Shown: positions 27,055-36,408 of the stretch, in pieces
Layout of the letters: every line of letters begins with the position of its first letter
Numbering within the stretch: the first letter of the stretch is position 1
Assembly (NCBI GenBank): GCA_027422505.1
Contig: JAPQWV010000122.1
Location: 62,001-126,000 of the forward strand
Origin: Craterostigma plantagineum
Lineage: Eukaryota > Streptophyta > Magnoliopsida > Lamiales > Linderniaceae
DNA: 64,000 nt
Reading direction: 5' to 3'
Program-made: the position numbers and the translations under genes
The notes under the pieces: generated by a model
Told to the model about the DNA's origin: nothing
Seen by the model: only the letters and a program-made list of their open reading frames with translations
Databases searched by the model: none

Positions 27055-29289
27055 ATGTCGAATTCTCCTCCTCAACCGAATGTTGACCCAACATTCGACC
27101 CTAACCTTGGATTTCCAGTCCCTCTGCAAGTTATCCCAGGTCCAATGGAGATTGTGGTGTACAGTGGCCCTTTTCAGCCGCTCCGGCCGGCCAGACCACC
27201 ACCTCAGACCACCAGTGAACAAGCAGCGACGTCGCAGCCCACTTCAGAGGATCCCCCAACAGCGTATCCTTGCCAAGAACCTCCAGCGACGATGCCAAGT
27301 CGAGACGATGATGATGATTTGCCTCTGGGAACTCGGCTCCAATCGCTCCAAGAACAGCGCAGAAATCGCAAATCTGATGCGCCGCCGAGCTCATCTGGTG
27401 CTATTCCAGATTCCAGAGCACCGATTGGAAGAGAAGAGCCCGTAGCGCCAAACCCAGTGGTGACTGAAACCCCTGTTTCAGTAGACCCAGGCGTTCCGGA
27501 CCCAGCCGTTCTCAGAAGGAATATTCCGCCGCCAGTCTTCAATTTCGCCGACGTACCTCTCGGCGCAACTCCATCTCAGTCACGGCCTGTCCAAACAAGT
27601 CTGGTCGGAGGCGCTATCAATGTCACGGCACCATCTCCAAACCCTCCTCCAGCACCTGAGTTTGCCACTTCAATTCCGGGCACAAAAACTGCTCCAAGGA
27701 CGAAGAAAGCACGGCCAGGAACCTCCAAGAAGAAGCAGAGCAAAGCCCAGACGAAGCCGTCAGCCCCTGTGAAGAAGCGACGAAGCGGACGTATAAGACG
27801 AGCGCTGAATCCGACTTCCAACGCCGATGATCCCATCAATCTGTCCAGCGACTCCGCTGATACCATCGTCGACTCTACGACATATGACAGCTTCGACTCT
27901 GAGGTCTCAGACGAGGACTTCAAGCTTTCAGGGGGAGAAACGCCATCCTCAGCCACAGAGTCTTTTACAGCCTCAGATCGCTCGCAGAGCATCGATGTTG
28001 TTGGGGCTGATCTTGCTGAGACTCTGGAATCTTTGAGGAAAAGGGTGGAGAAGCGCGCTGGTAAACGACCCATGAAGAGTGATGACCAGCCCTCGAAGCG
28101 TGCCAGGACTGACAGCTCTCCTCACCAAGATCAAAGTCATCGTGCCGTCTCTCCAGTCCCAGCCGAAGATGAAGATGTTGAGTATGATGTTGAACCAACA
28201 TTGGAGGATTCTGACTGGGAAAATCCACTGCCCAACCAAAAGTTCTACCGTGCAGCCAATGCGGAGCTGTGGGATTCCATTAGTCGGCGAATTCTCAGAG
28301 TGGAAAGGGTGGTGGACGACGAGAGCTTTAGGAAGCATGGTGTCTTGCAATTCCTCGAATCTCGACACTTAGGTCGAATGGTGAAGGAACTTGGGACGTA
28401 CTGTGACTCAGTCGTCCGCGAGGTATATGCGAACCTTTTCTCTAATATTGCTGAAGTTAATTCTCGCAAGTATGGGAAGGTCTTTTTAAGGGGGAGACTT
28501 TATGATATTTCCTCTCGTGCTATAAATGAGTTTCTTGGAACGCCTGAGGTTGATATGGGCTATGAGTATGACAATGATGAGGTGGTTAGATTTCTTACTG
28601 GAGTGAGAGTGTCGGTATGGAAGAAAAATTGTGCAAGTACAGCTCTAACTTCCTTGTACTCAGTTCTTTTTAAGATAGGTATCTTTAGTTGGTTGCCTAC
28701 CTTGAATGATACTCGAGTAACTGAGCAAATGGCTCATCTGCTGTACGCTCTTGGGCGCAATCTGCCGCTGAACTGGGGAGAGATCATCCTCAAGCACATG
28801 TCAAATCAAGCGGAGAAGGTTAGCAAAGGGATCCTGCCGTACCCTTCCATCATCTATGGAGTGTTGGTTCAAGGAGGTTTTCAACCCTCTCGCAAAGATA
28901 AAGTAGTCACTCAGAGGATGCCATACGCCATTCAGCCAAGCCACCTTACAGGACCTAATAAGGTTGTGGATCTTCCTTGGCGCACACCGGAGCAGATTGC
29001 ACGTGATGTTGACCACGGTGTTGGGCCAACATCTCTGGCAGAGCAGGCTGTCCGAGTTCTTGACGAATCCATAGCAGCCTTGGTAGCTCAAAGGGATGCC
29101 TTAAGGAGGTTCATTTCTTCCCAAAAAGGGGGAGATAGGGCAGAAGCAGTGAGCGCTGAGCCGAGAGCTGAAGATCGAGCAGGGCCAAGTGAAGTAGGGC
29201 AAGGTACTGGCGCAGACCGAGCAGGGGGAGATCAGGACAGTGAGAAAGAGCACGAAGGGCAAGGAGAAGGAGCTGAAGCGGAGACTTAG
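27055..29289 (+). CDS. Second ORF of the Sirevirus-type element (env position, plant-transposon-protein type)
   Basis: 744 residues, fully open. The first 250 residues are Pro/Ser/Thr-rich and basic (KKARPGTSKKKQSK, KKRRSGRIRR), followed by an acidic stretch. Residues about 400-620 (FYRAANAELWDSISRR, VREVYANLFSNIAEV, VFLRGRLYDISSRAINEFL) look like the putative plant transposon protein domain common in plant LTR elements. I see no convincing signal peptide or transmembrane span, so calling it an envelope is not supported. The tail is Glu/Gly-rich. Function unknown; it may act in assembly or nuclear handling of the element. Confidence 0.85.
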   Translation: MSNSPPQPNVDPTFDPNLGFPVPLQVIPGPMEIVVYSGPFQPLRPARPPPQTTSEQAATSQPTSEDPPTAYPCQEPPATMPSRDDDDDLPLGTRLQSLQEQRRNRKSDAPPSSSGAIPDSRAPIGREEPVAPNPVVTETPVSVDPGVPDPAVLRRNIPPPVFNFADVPLGATPSQSRPVQTSLVGGAINVTAPSPNPPPAPEFATSIPGTKTAPRTKKARPGTSKKKQSKAQTKPSAPVKKRRSGRIRRALNPTSNADDPINLSSDSADTIVDSTTYDSFDSEVSDEDFKLSGGETPSSATESFTASDRSQSIDVVGADLAETLESLRKRVEKRAGKRPMKSDDQPSKRARTDSSPHQDQSHRAVSPVPAEDEDVEYDVEPTLEDSDWENPLPNQKFYRAANAELWDSISRRILRVERVVDDESFRKHGVLQFLESRHLGRMVKELGTYCDSVVREVYANLFSNIAEVNSRKYGKVFLRGRLYDISSRAINEFLGTPEVDMGYEYDNDEVVRFLTGVRVSVWKKNCASTALTSLYSVLFKIGIFSWLPTLNDTRVTEQMAHLLYALGRNLPLNWGEIILKHMSNQAEKVSKGILPYPSIIYGVLVQGGFQPSRKDKVVTQRMPYAIQPSHLTGPNKVVDLPWRTPEQIARDVDHGVGPTSLAEQAVRVLDESIAALVAQRDALRRFISSQKGGDRAEAVSAEPRAEDRAGPSEVGQGTGADRAGGDQDSEKEHEGQGEGAEAET

Positions 29290-29591
29290 AGTTTTGAGCT
29301 TCAGATTTTTGTGCATGCGCATTTTGCTTATGTTTGCATGCTTATCTCTTATTTTCTTTTGTGCGATTTTTATTTGGACCATGTCTATTTTTGTTTTACA
29401 GATTTATGTTCAGGACCTCTAAGGCATGTACTAATTTTCTAGTACTTTGAATAGTTTTTCTTACTATTCGGTTTTTTCGTCTAACTCTAACCATTTTGTT
29501 TTTGTGGTTGAGTTGATGTTGCCTTTAGGGGGAGTTTCACAATGACTGACTTCTGCTTTGGTTTTGGGAAGAAAGATAAAAAGGGGGAGAT

Positions 29592-30376
29592 TGTTGATGT
29601 TGAGCGTTCAACTGAAACAATGTTGGGTAACATTCTAAGTCAACATCTGTTGGCCGAGAATGTTCCCTTTCCTAGTTTTATCTTTCATGCCCAAAACCTA
29701 TTTTAATTATGACGTGGCATTTTCTAGTATTGTGCAGGTTATGGATAAAAGCTAGAACGGTTCAAACCGTGTGGAAAGAGTATGGATAAGCTAGAGCAAA
29801 AAGAGGAGTGAAGCATACTAAAAATAGGAAGCTTGGAGCTCAAGTGAAGACCGAGCAATCCAAGCTGACCAAGTCTAGTTCCAACGATCACTAACCGTCC
29901 AAATACACTTAGTGGACGTTAGTGGACGTTGTGGGAAGTTGCCAAGTCCTTTGGACAAGTCTTTTACGAGTGAAGACCTATATAAGTCGAAGACTTAATC
30001 ATTTGAAGTGACGACGAACACGAGCGAAAAACAGAGCAGTTTGAGCGAGAGTTATTTTCTTGAAAGAGTTTTCTTTTTAGTCTAGTGGTTGCTGAATTCT
30101 TTATTGATTCGTAGGTTTTGGCTAGACTAGTTTTTGACTATCTTTTTCGATAGTCTTTGTAATCCATCTTTCTAGTGGATCTTTACCCTTTGGGTCTCGC
30201 AGCAAGTTATTTGACTTGCTGCACAAAACATCGTGAGTGTTCGTTTCATTTTTATCACTAAGTTTCTAGCATTTCCGCTGTGCTTTATAAGTGAGTTCGA
30301 GTGTTGACCCAACATCACGTCCAACATCAGTTTATTACTTAGTGTTTTTAATCCATTGTGTAAGGGACCGCCTTCA
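29592..30376 (+). repeat. 3' LTR of the Sirevirus-type element
   Basis: 785 bases, preceded by the polypurine tract AAAAAGGGGGAGA (about 29578-29590). Nearly identical to the 5' LTR: one T shorter in a T run, one G to A. Confidence 0.95.
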
Positions 30377-30608
30377 CTTGCGATAATAATGTGCGCCTTC
30401 CGCGGAATGATGAGGCGCTACTTTCGCGCAAGAGAAAGCCGAAAGTGCCTTTCCTAGCCCATTTAACGGCTAAATTGAAGAAATTGGCTATTGGCGATCC
30501 TCCCAAATTGGATGCAGCAAATAAAGCTCATCCTGGAAAGAAGAAAGCGCCCGTCAGCAGAAAGCTGACCGAAGCTGAAGAGAGAATGGCTCGGGAAAGA
30601 GATCTGCG

Positions 30609-31226
30609 TATTAGGGTCCGGCCCATATTAGGGCTGGCCCAATTGCATGTATATATTATATATATATGTGTTATGTAAAAAAAAAAAAAAAAAAAACATA
30701 CACAACTCACGCACACGACACAGACGCGAAGGAGAAGAGAAAAAGAGGAGAAAGAAGAAAAAAGAAAAGGGAGAAGAAAAATTCGATCCGGACGATCTGT
30801 TACCCCGATTTCGTTCAAATTTCGGGAGGAGACTCACCTCGGCGTGATCTACATATCTACCGGGTCAGATTGGTCGGTTCGTCACAGTTTGGTGGTAATC
30901 GGCTTGAACTCTTTCTTCGTATATCCGAGCTTGTAGCTCGACGTTTGTTGGTGTACCGAGTTTGTAGCTCGACGTAGCATGCTCTCTTGTCGGCGTAGTA
31001 TTTTTCGGTGTGTTGTTGGGCTGTTATTACCTCGAGACGTTCTCAAGAGGTGTTGTCCGTTGTACCGGTCGAACTTGGTTATAGTGGACGTTTCCTTGGA
31101 TCGGGAGAGCGATCCCGTGGTTTTTCCCGTTTCGGGTTTTCCACGTTAAAAGTCGCCGTGTCATTTTCGCTTTCGTCGTTGGTTGACTGTCGTTAATATT
31201 GCTCGTATTATCCGAACACGCTAACA
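30609..31226 (+). repeat. 5' LTR of the Tnt1-like element
   Basis: 618 bases, with a TA-rich stretch and a 20-base A tract near 30675, the main difference from the 3' LTR. Confidence 0.9.
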
Positions 31227-31229
31227 AAG

Positions 31230-31240
31230 TGGTATCAGAG
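31230..31240 (+). other. Primer-binding site of the Tnt1-like element
   Basis: TGGTATCAGAG three bases after the 5' LTR, initiator tRNA-Met type. Confidence 0.85.
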
Positions 31241-31272
31241 AGAGGTTGAATCGCGTTATTGTGTTCGAAGTC

Positions 31273-34200
31273 ATGGAGGGCAATACTAGTCGGATGGTTA
31301 TGTTGAACGGGTCGAACTACCATATTTGGAAAGGGAAGATGGAGGATCTTTTATACGTAAAAGATTATTATTCGCCGGTGTTCGATTTGGAGAAGCCGAC
31401 TGATAAAAGCGACAAGGAGTGGGAATTGATTCATCGCCAAGTTTGCGGCTTTATTCGACAGTGGGTCGACGATAATGTTCTCAATCACATAAGCGACGAG
31501 AAACATGCCAGGACCTTATGGAGCAAGCTTGAGCAGTTATACGCTCGCAAGACGGGGAACAACAAACTTTTTCTGATAAAGCAGATGATGAGTTTGAAGT
31601 ATCAAGAAGGGAGCAACATATCTGATCACTTGAATATATTCCAAGGAATTATTAATCAGCTATCTGGAATGGGACAAGTTCGACGACGAAGTGCAGGGTT
31701 TGTGGCTTCTTGGTACGTTACCAGACTCGTGGGAGACATTCAGAATGTCATTATCTAATTCGGCTCCAAATGGCATTTGTTCGATGGAATTGGTGAAGAG
31801 CAGCGTCCTCAACGAAGAAATGAGAAGAAAGTCACAGGGTTCTTCTTCTACGCAGGCCGATGTCCTAGTCACAAATAACAGGGGGAGGAGCAAGAGTCGA
31901 GGCTCAGGTGATCGCAACAGAAGTAAGAGCAAGTCGGGAAAGTATGCCAACATTGAGTGTCATTATTGTGGCAAGAAGGGGCACATTAAAAGAGTTTGCC
32001 GAAAGTTCCTGAGAGAGAACAAGAATGCGAAGGGTCAAGATCATCAGACAATAGATGCTGATAAGGTTGACAAGGTAACCGCAGTCACGGCAGATTTCTT
32101 TGTTGTGCGCGACGACGATGCTGTTAATCTAGCTAGTCATGAGACTAGTTGGGTGATCGATAGCGGTGCTACGATACATGCTACACCGCGACGGGATTTC
32201 TTTGCCTCATATACCTCTGGTGATTTTGGACGAGTTATTATGGGAGACGATGGCGTTGCTAGAGCCATCGGTATCGGTGACGTGCGCTTGCAGACGGAGA
32301 ACGGAAATACATTGATTTTGAAGGCCGTGAAGCATGTTCCAGAGCTTCGCATGAGTTTGATGTCCACAGGGAAGCTAGACGATGAAGGTTTCCACAGCCA
32401 CTTTGGAGATGGAAAATGGAAGCTTACTAAAGGCTCCTTGATCGTGGCGAAAGGAGAGAAGACGTCATCTCAGCTCTATGTGACGCAAGCAAATATTGCA
32501 GATTCTACCGTGAATGCAGTCGACGATGGTGGTGCGACGGAGCTTTGGCATAATAGACTCAGCCACATGAGCGAAAAGGGACTGATGATACTAGCCAAGA
32601 AGAATCTTCTATCTGGCGTGAAGAATCCTTCGTTACGAAGATGTGATCATTGCTTGGCTGGGAAGCAGACCCGAGTTGCGTTCAAGAACATCGCTCACTC
32701 GCCGAAATCAGGTATACTCGATCTAATTCACTCCGATGTTTGTGGTCCTATGAAAACAAGAACACTTGGTGGTGCTGTGTATTTTGTTACTTTTATAGAT
32801 GACCATTCGAGGAAGACCTGGGCTTATACGCTGAAGTCCAAGGACCAAGTGCTAGATGTTTTCAAGCAGTTTCACGCTTTGGTGGAGAGACAGACCAACA
32901 AAAAGCTCAATTGTATTCGGACGGACAACGGAGTATTGTGGTCCTTTTGATGAGTATTGCAAGAGATACGGTATTCGACATCAAAAGACGACTCCAAAGA
33001 CACCTCAGCTAAATGGTCTAGCTGAGAGGATGAACAGAACACTAATCGAGAGAGTGAGATGTTTGCTATCGCAGTCACAGCTGCCGAATTCTTTCTGGGG
33101 TGAGGCGTTAAATACCGTTGTTCATGTCTTAAATCTCACACCTTGTGTTCCTTTGAGATTTGAGGTACCTGACAAGATTTGGTCGGAAAAGGAAGTCTCG
33201 TATGACCACCTGTGCGTGTTTGGGTGCAAGGCCTTTGTTCACATCCCGAAAGACGAGCGATCGAAGCTTGATGTGAAGACCAGACCATGTGTGTTTATCG
33301 GTTATGGCCTTGATGAGTTTGGGTACAGATTTTACGACCCCGTGCAGAAGAAGCTTATCAGAAGCCGCGATGCTGTGTTTGTTGAAGATCAGTGCATACG
33401 AGACATTCAGTCAGAGAAGTCGGCTAAGAAGTCCAGCGGTGATCTACCTAATTTAGATCCACCTCCTGTACGTGTAGCATATCCTGATCAAGGGGGAGAC
33501 GTTCCAGAATCTAGCGGTGTCGACAACGTTGAAAATCCTACAGTTGATGATGTTGAGCCAACAGAGCCTGTTGATGAAGCTGTTGAACCTTCGGTTGAAC
33601 CTCAGTTGAGAAGATCTGCTAGGGAGCATCGTTCATCCACGAGGTATTCTTCAGATGAGTACGTGATGCTAACAGATGGGGGAGAACCTGAGGATTACCA
33701 AGACGCAATTTCTGTTGACGACAAAAATGAGTGGATGAAAGCTATGGTGGAAGAGATGCGATCCCTCTATGATAATAACACTTACGATTTGGTAGAGCTA
33801 CCTCGAGGAAAGAAAGCTCTGAAGAATCGATGGGTTTATCGACTGAAAAATGAAGAAAATAGTTCTCGACCACGGTACAAAGCTCGGTTGGTCGTGAAAG
33901 GTTTCGGTCAGAAGAAAGGGATTGACTTTGATGATATATTCTCACCGGTGGTGAAGATGTCCTCGATCCGAGTTGCTCTTGGTTTGGCGGCGCGCTTGAA
34001 CTTGGAGATTGAGCAACTTGACGTGAAGACTGCATTTCTTCATGGTGACCTTGAAGAAGACATTTACATGGAGCAGCCCGAGGGATTCAAAGTCAAGGGA
34101 AAAGAGCAGCTTGTTTGCAAGTTGAAGAAAAGTCTGTACGGCTTGAAACAAGCTCCACGTCAATGGTACAAGAAGTTTGACTCCTTTATGACCAGTCATG

Positions 34201-35198
34201 GGTACACCAGAACCTCTTCGGATCATTGTGTGTTCGTCAAGAGGTACTCCGATGACGACTTTATTGTTCTTCTCTTGTACGTTGACGACATGTTGATTAT
34301 AGGCCATGATACTAGCAAGATTGCGGCGTTGAAAAGAGAGTTGAGCAAGTCTTTTGCAATGAAGGACTTGGGAGCGGCGAAGAAAATTCTCGGCATGAAG
34401 ATTTCTCGTGATAGGAAAAATCGGAAGTTATGGTTATCTCAAGAAGACTACATTGAGAAAGTTCTCGAGAGATTTCACATGAGTAAAGCCAAGGCGGTTT
34501 GTTCTCCACTTGCTGGTCATTTCAAGTTATCATCTGAGAAATGCCCGAAAAGTGAGAAAGAGAAGGCCGACATGAGCAGAGTTCCTTATCAGTCTGCGGT
34601 CGGTAGTTTGATGTATGCCATGGTTTGTACTCGACCCGATATTGTCCATGCCGTTGGTGTCGTTAGCCGTTTTCTCTCTAACCCGGGAAAAGAGCACTGG
34701 GAAGCCGTAAAGTGGATATTGAGATATCTCAGAGGCACGTCCAAGACGTGTTTGTGTTTTGGCGGCGGAGAGCCTATGCTAGTTGGATATACCGATTCAG
34801 ACATGGCAGGTGATACTAATTCCAGAAAATCTGTTTCAGGTTTTTTGATGACTTTTGCAGGGGGAGCTGTGTCATGGCAGTCGAAGCTGCAGAAGTGCGT
34901 TGCGCTATCCACCACAGAAGCCGAGTATATTGCAATCACGGAGGGTTGCAAAGAAGCTTTGTGGATGAAGAAGTTTCTCGAAGAGCTTGGTTTACGGCAA
35001 GACAAGTACGTTGTCTACAGTGATAGTCAGGGTGCTATACACCTCTCCAAGAACTCGTCATTCCATTCGAGATCCAAGCATATCGACGTCAGATACCATT
35101 GGGTTCGAGATGTGCTCGAGTCGAAGCAGTTGTATTTGGCGAAGGTACATACGAGCGAGAACGGATCAGATATGTCGGCGGAAAGCGGGCTTGCTTGA
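31273..35198 (+). pseudogene. Tnt1-like gag-pol, interrupted by two frameshifts
   Basis: Three overlapping open pieces read as one polyprotein: 31273-about 31672 (gag, from [16 protein letters not shown]), about 31678-32931 and about 32934-35198. Each junction moves the frame by +1 (or -2). The first is after LSGMG in gag (near 31672-31677); the second is inside the integrase core just after RTDNG (near 32931-32934). Domains: CCHC knuckle CHYCGKKGHIKRVC, protease DSG in WVIDSGATIHA, integrase HHCC (WHNRLSHMSEKG, CDHCLAGKQ), reverse transcriptase LYVDDML, RNase H YTDSDMAGD and STTEAEYIA. The C-terminus goes from ENGSDM straight to a shifted CRRKAGLLE, so a short piece is missing there. Confidence 0.85.
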
Positions 35199-35226
35199 GC
35201 CCACCGTATGAGCCGGAGGGGGAGTT

Positions 35227-35834
35227 TATTAGGGTCCGGCCCATATTAGGGCTGGCCCAATTGCATGTATATATTATATATATATGTGTTATGTAAAAAA
35301 AAAACATACACAACTCACGCACACGACACAGACGCGAAGGAGAAGAGAAAAAGAGGAGAAAGAAGAAAAAAGAAAAGGGAGAAGAAAAATTCGATCCGGA
35401 CGATCTGTTACCCCGATTTCGTTCAAATTTCGGGAGGAGACTCACCTCGGCGTGATCTACATATCTACCGGGTCAGATTGGTCGGTTCGTCACAGTTTGG
35501 TGGTAATCGGCTTGAACTCTTTCTTCGTATATCCGAGCTTGTAGCTCGACGTTTGTTGGTGTACCGAGTTTGTAACTCGACGTAGCGTGCTCTCTTGTCG
35601 GCGTAGTATTTTTCGGTGTGTTGTTGGGCTGTTATTACCTCGAGACGTTCTCAAGAGGTGTTGTCCGTTGTACCGGTCGAACTTGGTTATAGTGGACGTT
35701 TCCTTGGATCGGGAGAGCGATCCCGTGGTTTTTCCCGTTTCGGGTTTTCCACGTTAAAAGTCGCCGTGTCATTTTCGCTTTCGTCGTTGGTTGACTGTCG
35801 TTAATATTGCTCGTATTATCCGAACACGCTAACA
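35227..35834 (+). repeat. 3' LTR of the Tnt1-like element
   Basis: 608 bases, TATTAG to CTAACA, followed by the CTGCG target duplication. Confidence 0.9.
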
Positions 35835-36408
35835 CTGCGCCTGGCGAACGCTTATTGCGCCAAAATTTTAGGGGGAGCGCCGCCTTTGTGAAGAGTGGCA
35901 CGGCAAAAATGCCACATTTTTTGGCGTCGTCCAAAGTTGGCGATAATAATGCAGAAGGAAAAAAGGCGTTGGAGCTTTCGCTAAACAGCCTTCCAGGAAT
36001 ACCAGCTGAAGTCTCCCACCCTAAAAATAATGAAAAGAAGGTAAGAATATAGCTATGGAGAGCGCCGACCTATCTGCGAAGAAAAAGCGCGAAACGTCGC
36101 TTAGGGCTTCGAAGAAACGGCGCATGCACGAAGAGATAAGCAGTTCAGCTAGCGCTTACGCTTCCCTTCAAAGCCATGGAAGCCAAAGTACAATGCGCTT
36201 TCCTTCTGCCGATCACTGAAGCGCCGTGAACACTACGCCGAAGCGCATTTTAGGAACGCCTCAAAACTTCCCTCAATTAAACAGCTTCTTCAATCCCTTC
36301 GCTCCCAGAGAACAGAAGCAAATGCAGTTTACTGACTCCTCGAGCTCTATAAAGGAGATGGAGTGGGGTAATTCCTTACATCATGGGAATGACTGGGTCG
36401 AGCATTGA

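Larger units (their letters stand above)
19984..30376 (+). mobile_element. Complete Sirevirus-type Ty1/Copia LTR retrotransposon (10.4 kb)
   Basis: Bounded by LTRs 19984-20769 and 29592-30376 and by the 5-bp target duplication CTTGC (19979-19983, 30377-30381). Each LTR begins TGTTG and ends TTCA. The LTRs differ by one T and one G/A change by eye, so the insertion is recent. It has a tRNA-Met primer site, one open gag-pol frame, a 1.1 kb spacer with a direct repeat, and a second open ORF in the env position. The size, long gag and second ORF fit the SIRE/Maximus lineage. A 15-bp near-palindrome recurs throughout. It is inserted in exon 4 of the EMF1-like gene in the same orientation. Confidence 0.95.
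30609..35834 (+). mobile_element. Tnt1-like (Tork-type) Ty1/Copia LTR retrotransposon, defective (5.2 kb)
   Basis: LTRs 30609-31226 and 35227-35834; target duplication CTGCG at 30604-30608 and 35835-35839. Both LTRs start TATTAG and end CTAACA, so the usual TG start is TA in both copies. The LTRs differ by two base changes and a 10-base poly-A length difference, so insertion is recent. Primer site TGGTATCAGAG follows the 5' LTR and a GGAGGGGGAGT purine tract precedes the 3' LTR. The coding frame is broken twice and lacks a short C-terminal piece. Inserted in EMF1-like exon 4, 232 bases from the first element, same orientation. Confidence 0.95.
19014..36408 (+). pseudogene. EMF1: EMF1-like Polycomb-associated protein, broken by two Copia insertions and internal decay
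   Basis: Resembles EMBRYONIC FLOWER 1, a plant Polycomb partner that represses flowering genes. Exons 1-3 (19014-19153, 19393-19655, 19804-19887) read in phase and carry the family's N-terminal pattern: DSIAIDLSGA, then FSIRGYVADMREKDGS, then LPPLAVP. Exon 2 contains an AAT/AAG microsatellite encoding poly-Asn and poly-Lys. Exon 4 starts near 19977 and is cut by the first Copia (duplication CTTGC). It continues in frame at 30382-30608 (basic, with RKLTEAEERMARERD), is cut again by the second Copia (duplication CTGCG) and resumes at 35840. There it meets a TGA or frameshift near 35875-35900, and a further in-frame TGA at 36217. Remaining open pieces reach 36408. Family assignment rests mainly on the N-terminus. 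Confidence 0.7.

Noticed and set aside
27576..28368. Antisense frames of 131 and 165 residues opposite the second ORF
   Set aside because: Composition mirrors the Pro/Ser-rich sense frame; no motif, and overlapping antisense frames are expected in such sequence.
27055..29289. Calling the second Copia ORF a retroviral-type envelope gene
   Set aside because: No signal peptide, cleavage site or membrane anchor is visible; the name would rest on position only.
31650..31700. Programmed +1 frameshift between gag and pol in the Tnt1-like element, as in yeast Ty1
   Set aside because: The shift is upstream of the gag zinc knuckle, plant Copia elements normally use one frame, and a second identical shift disrupts the integrase.
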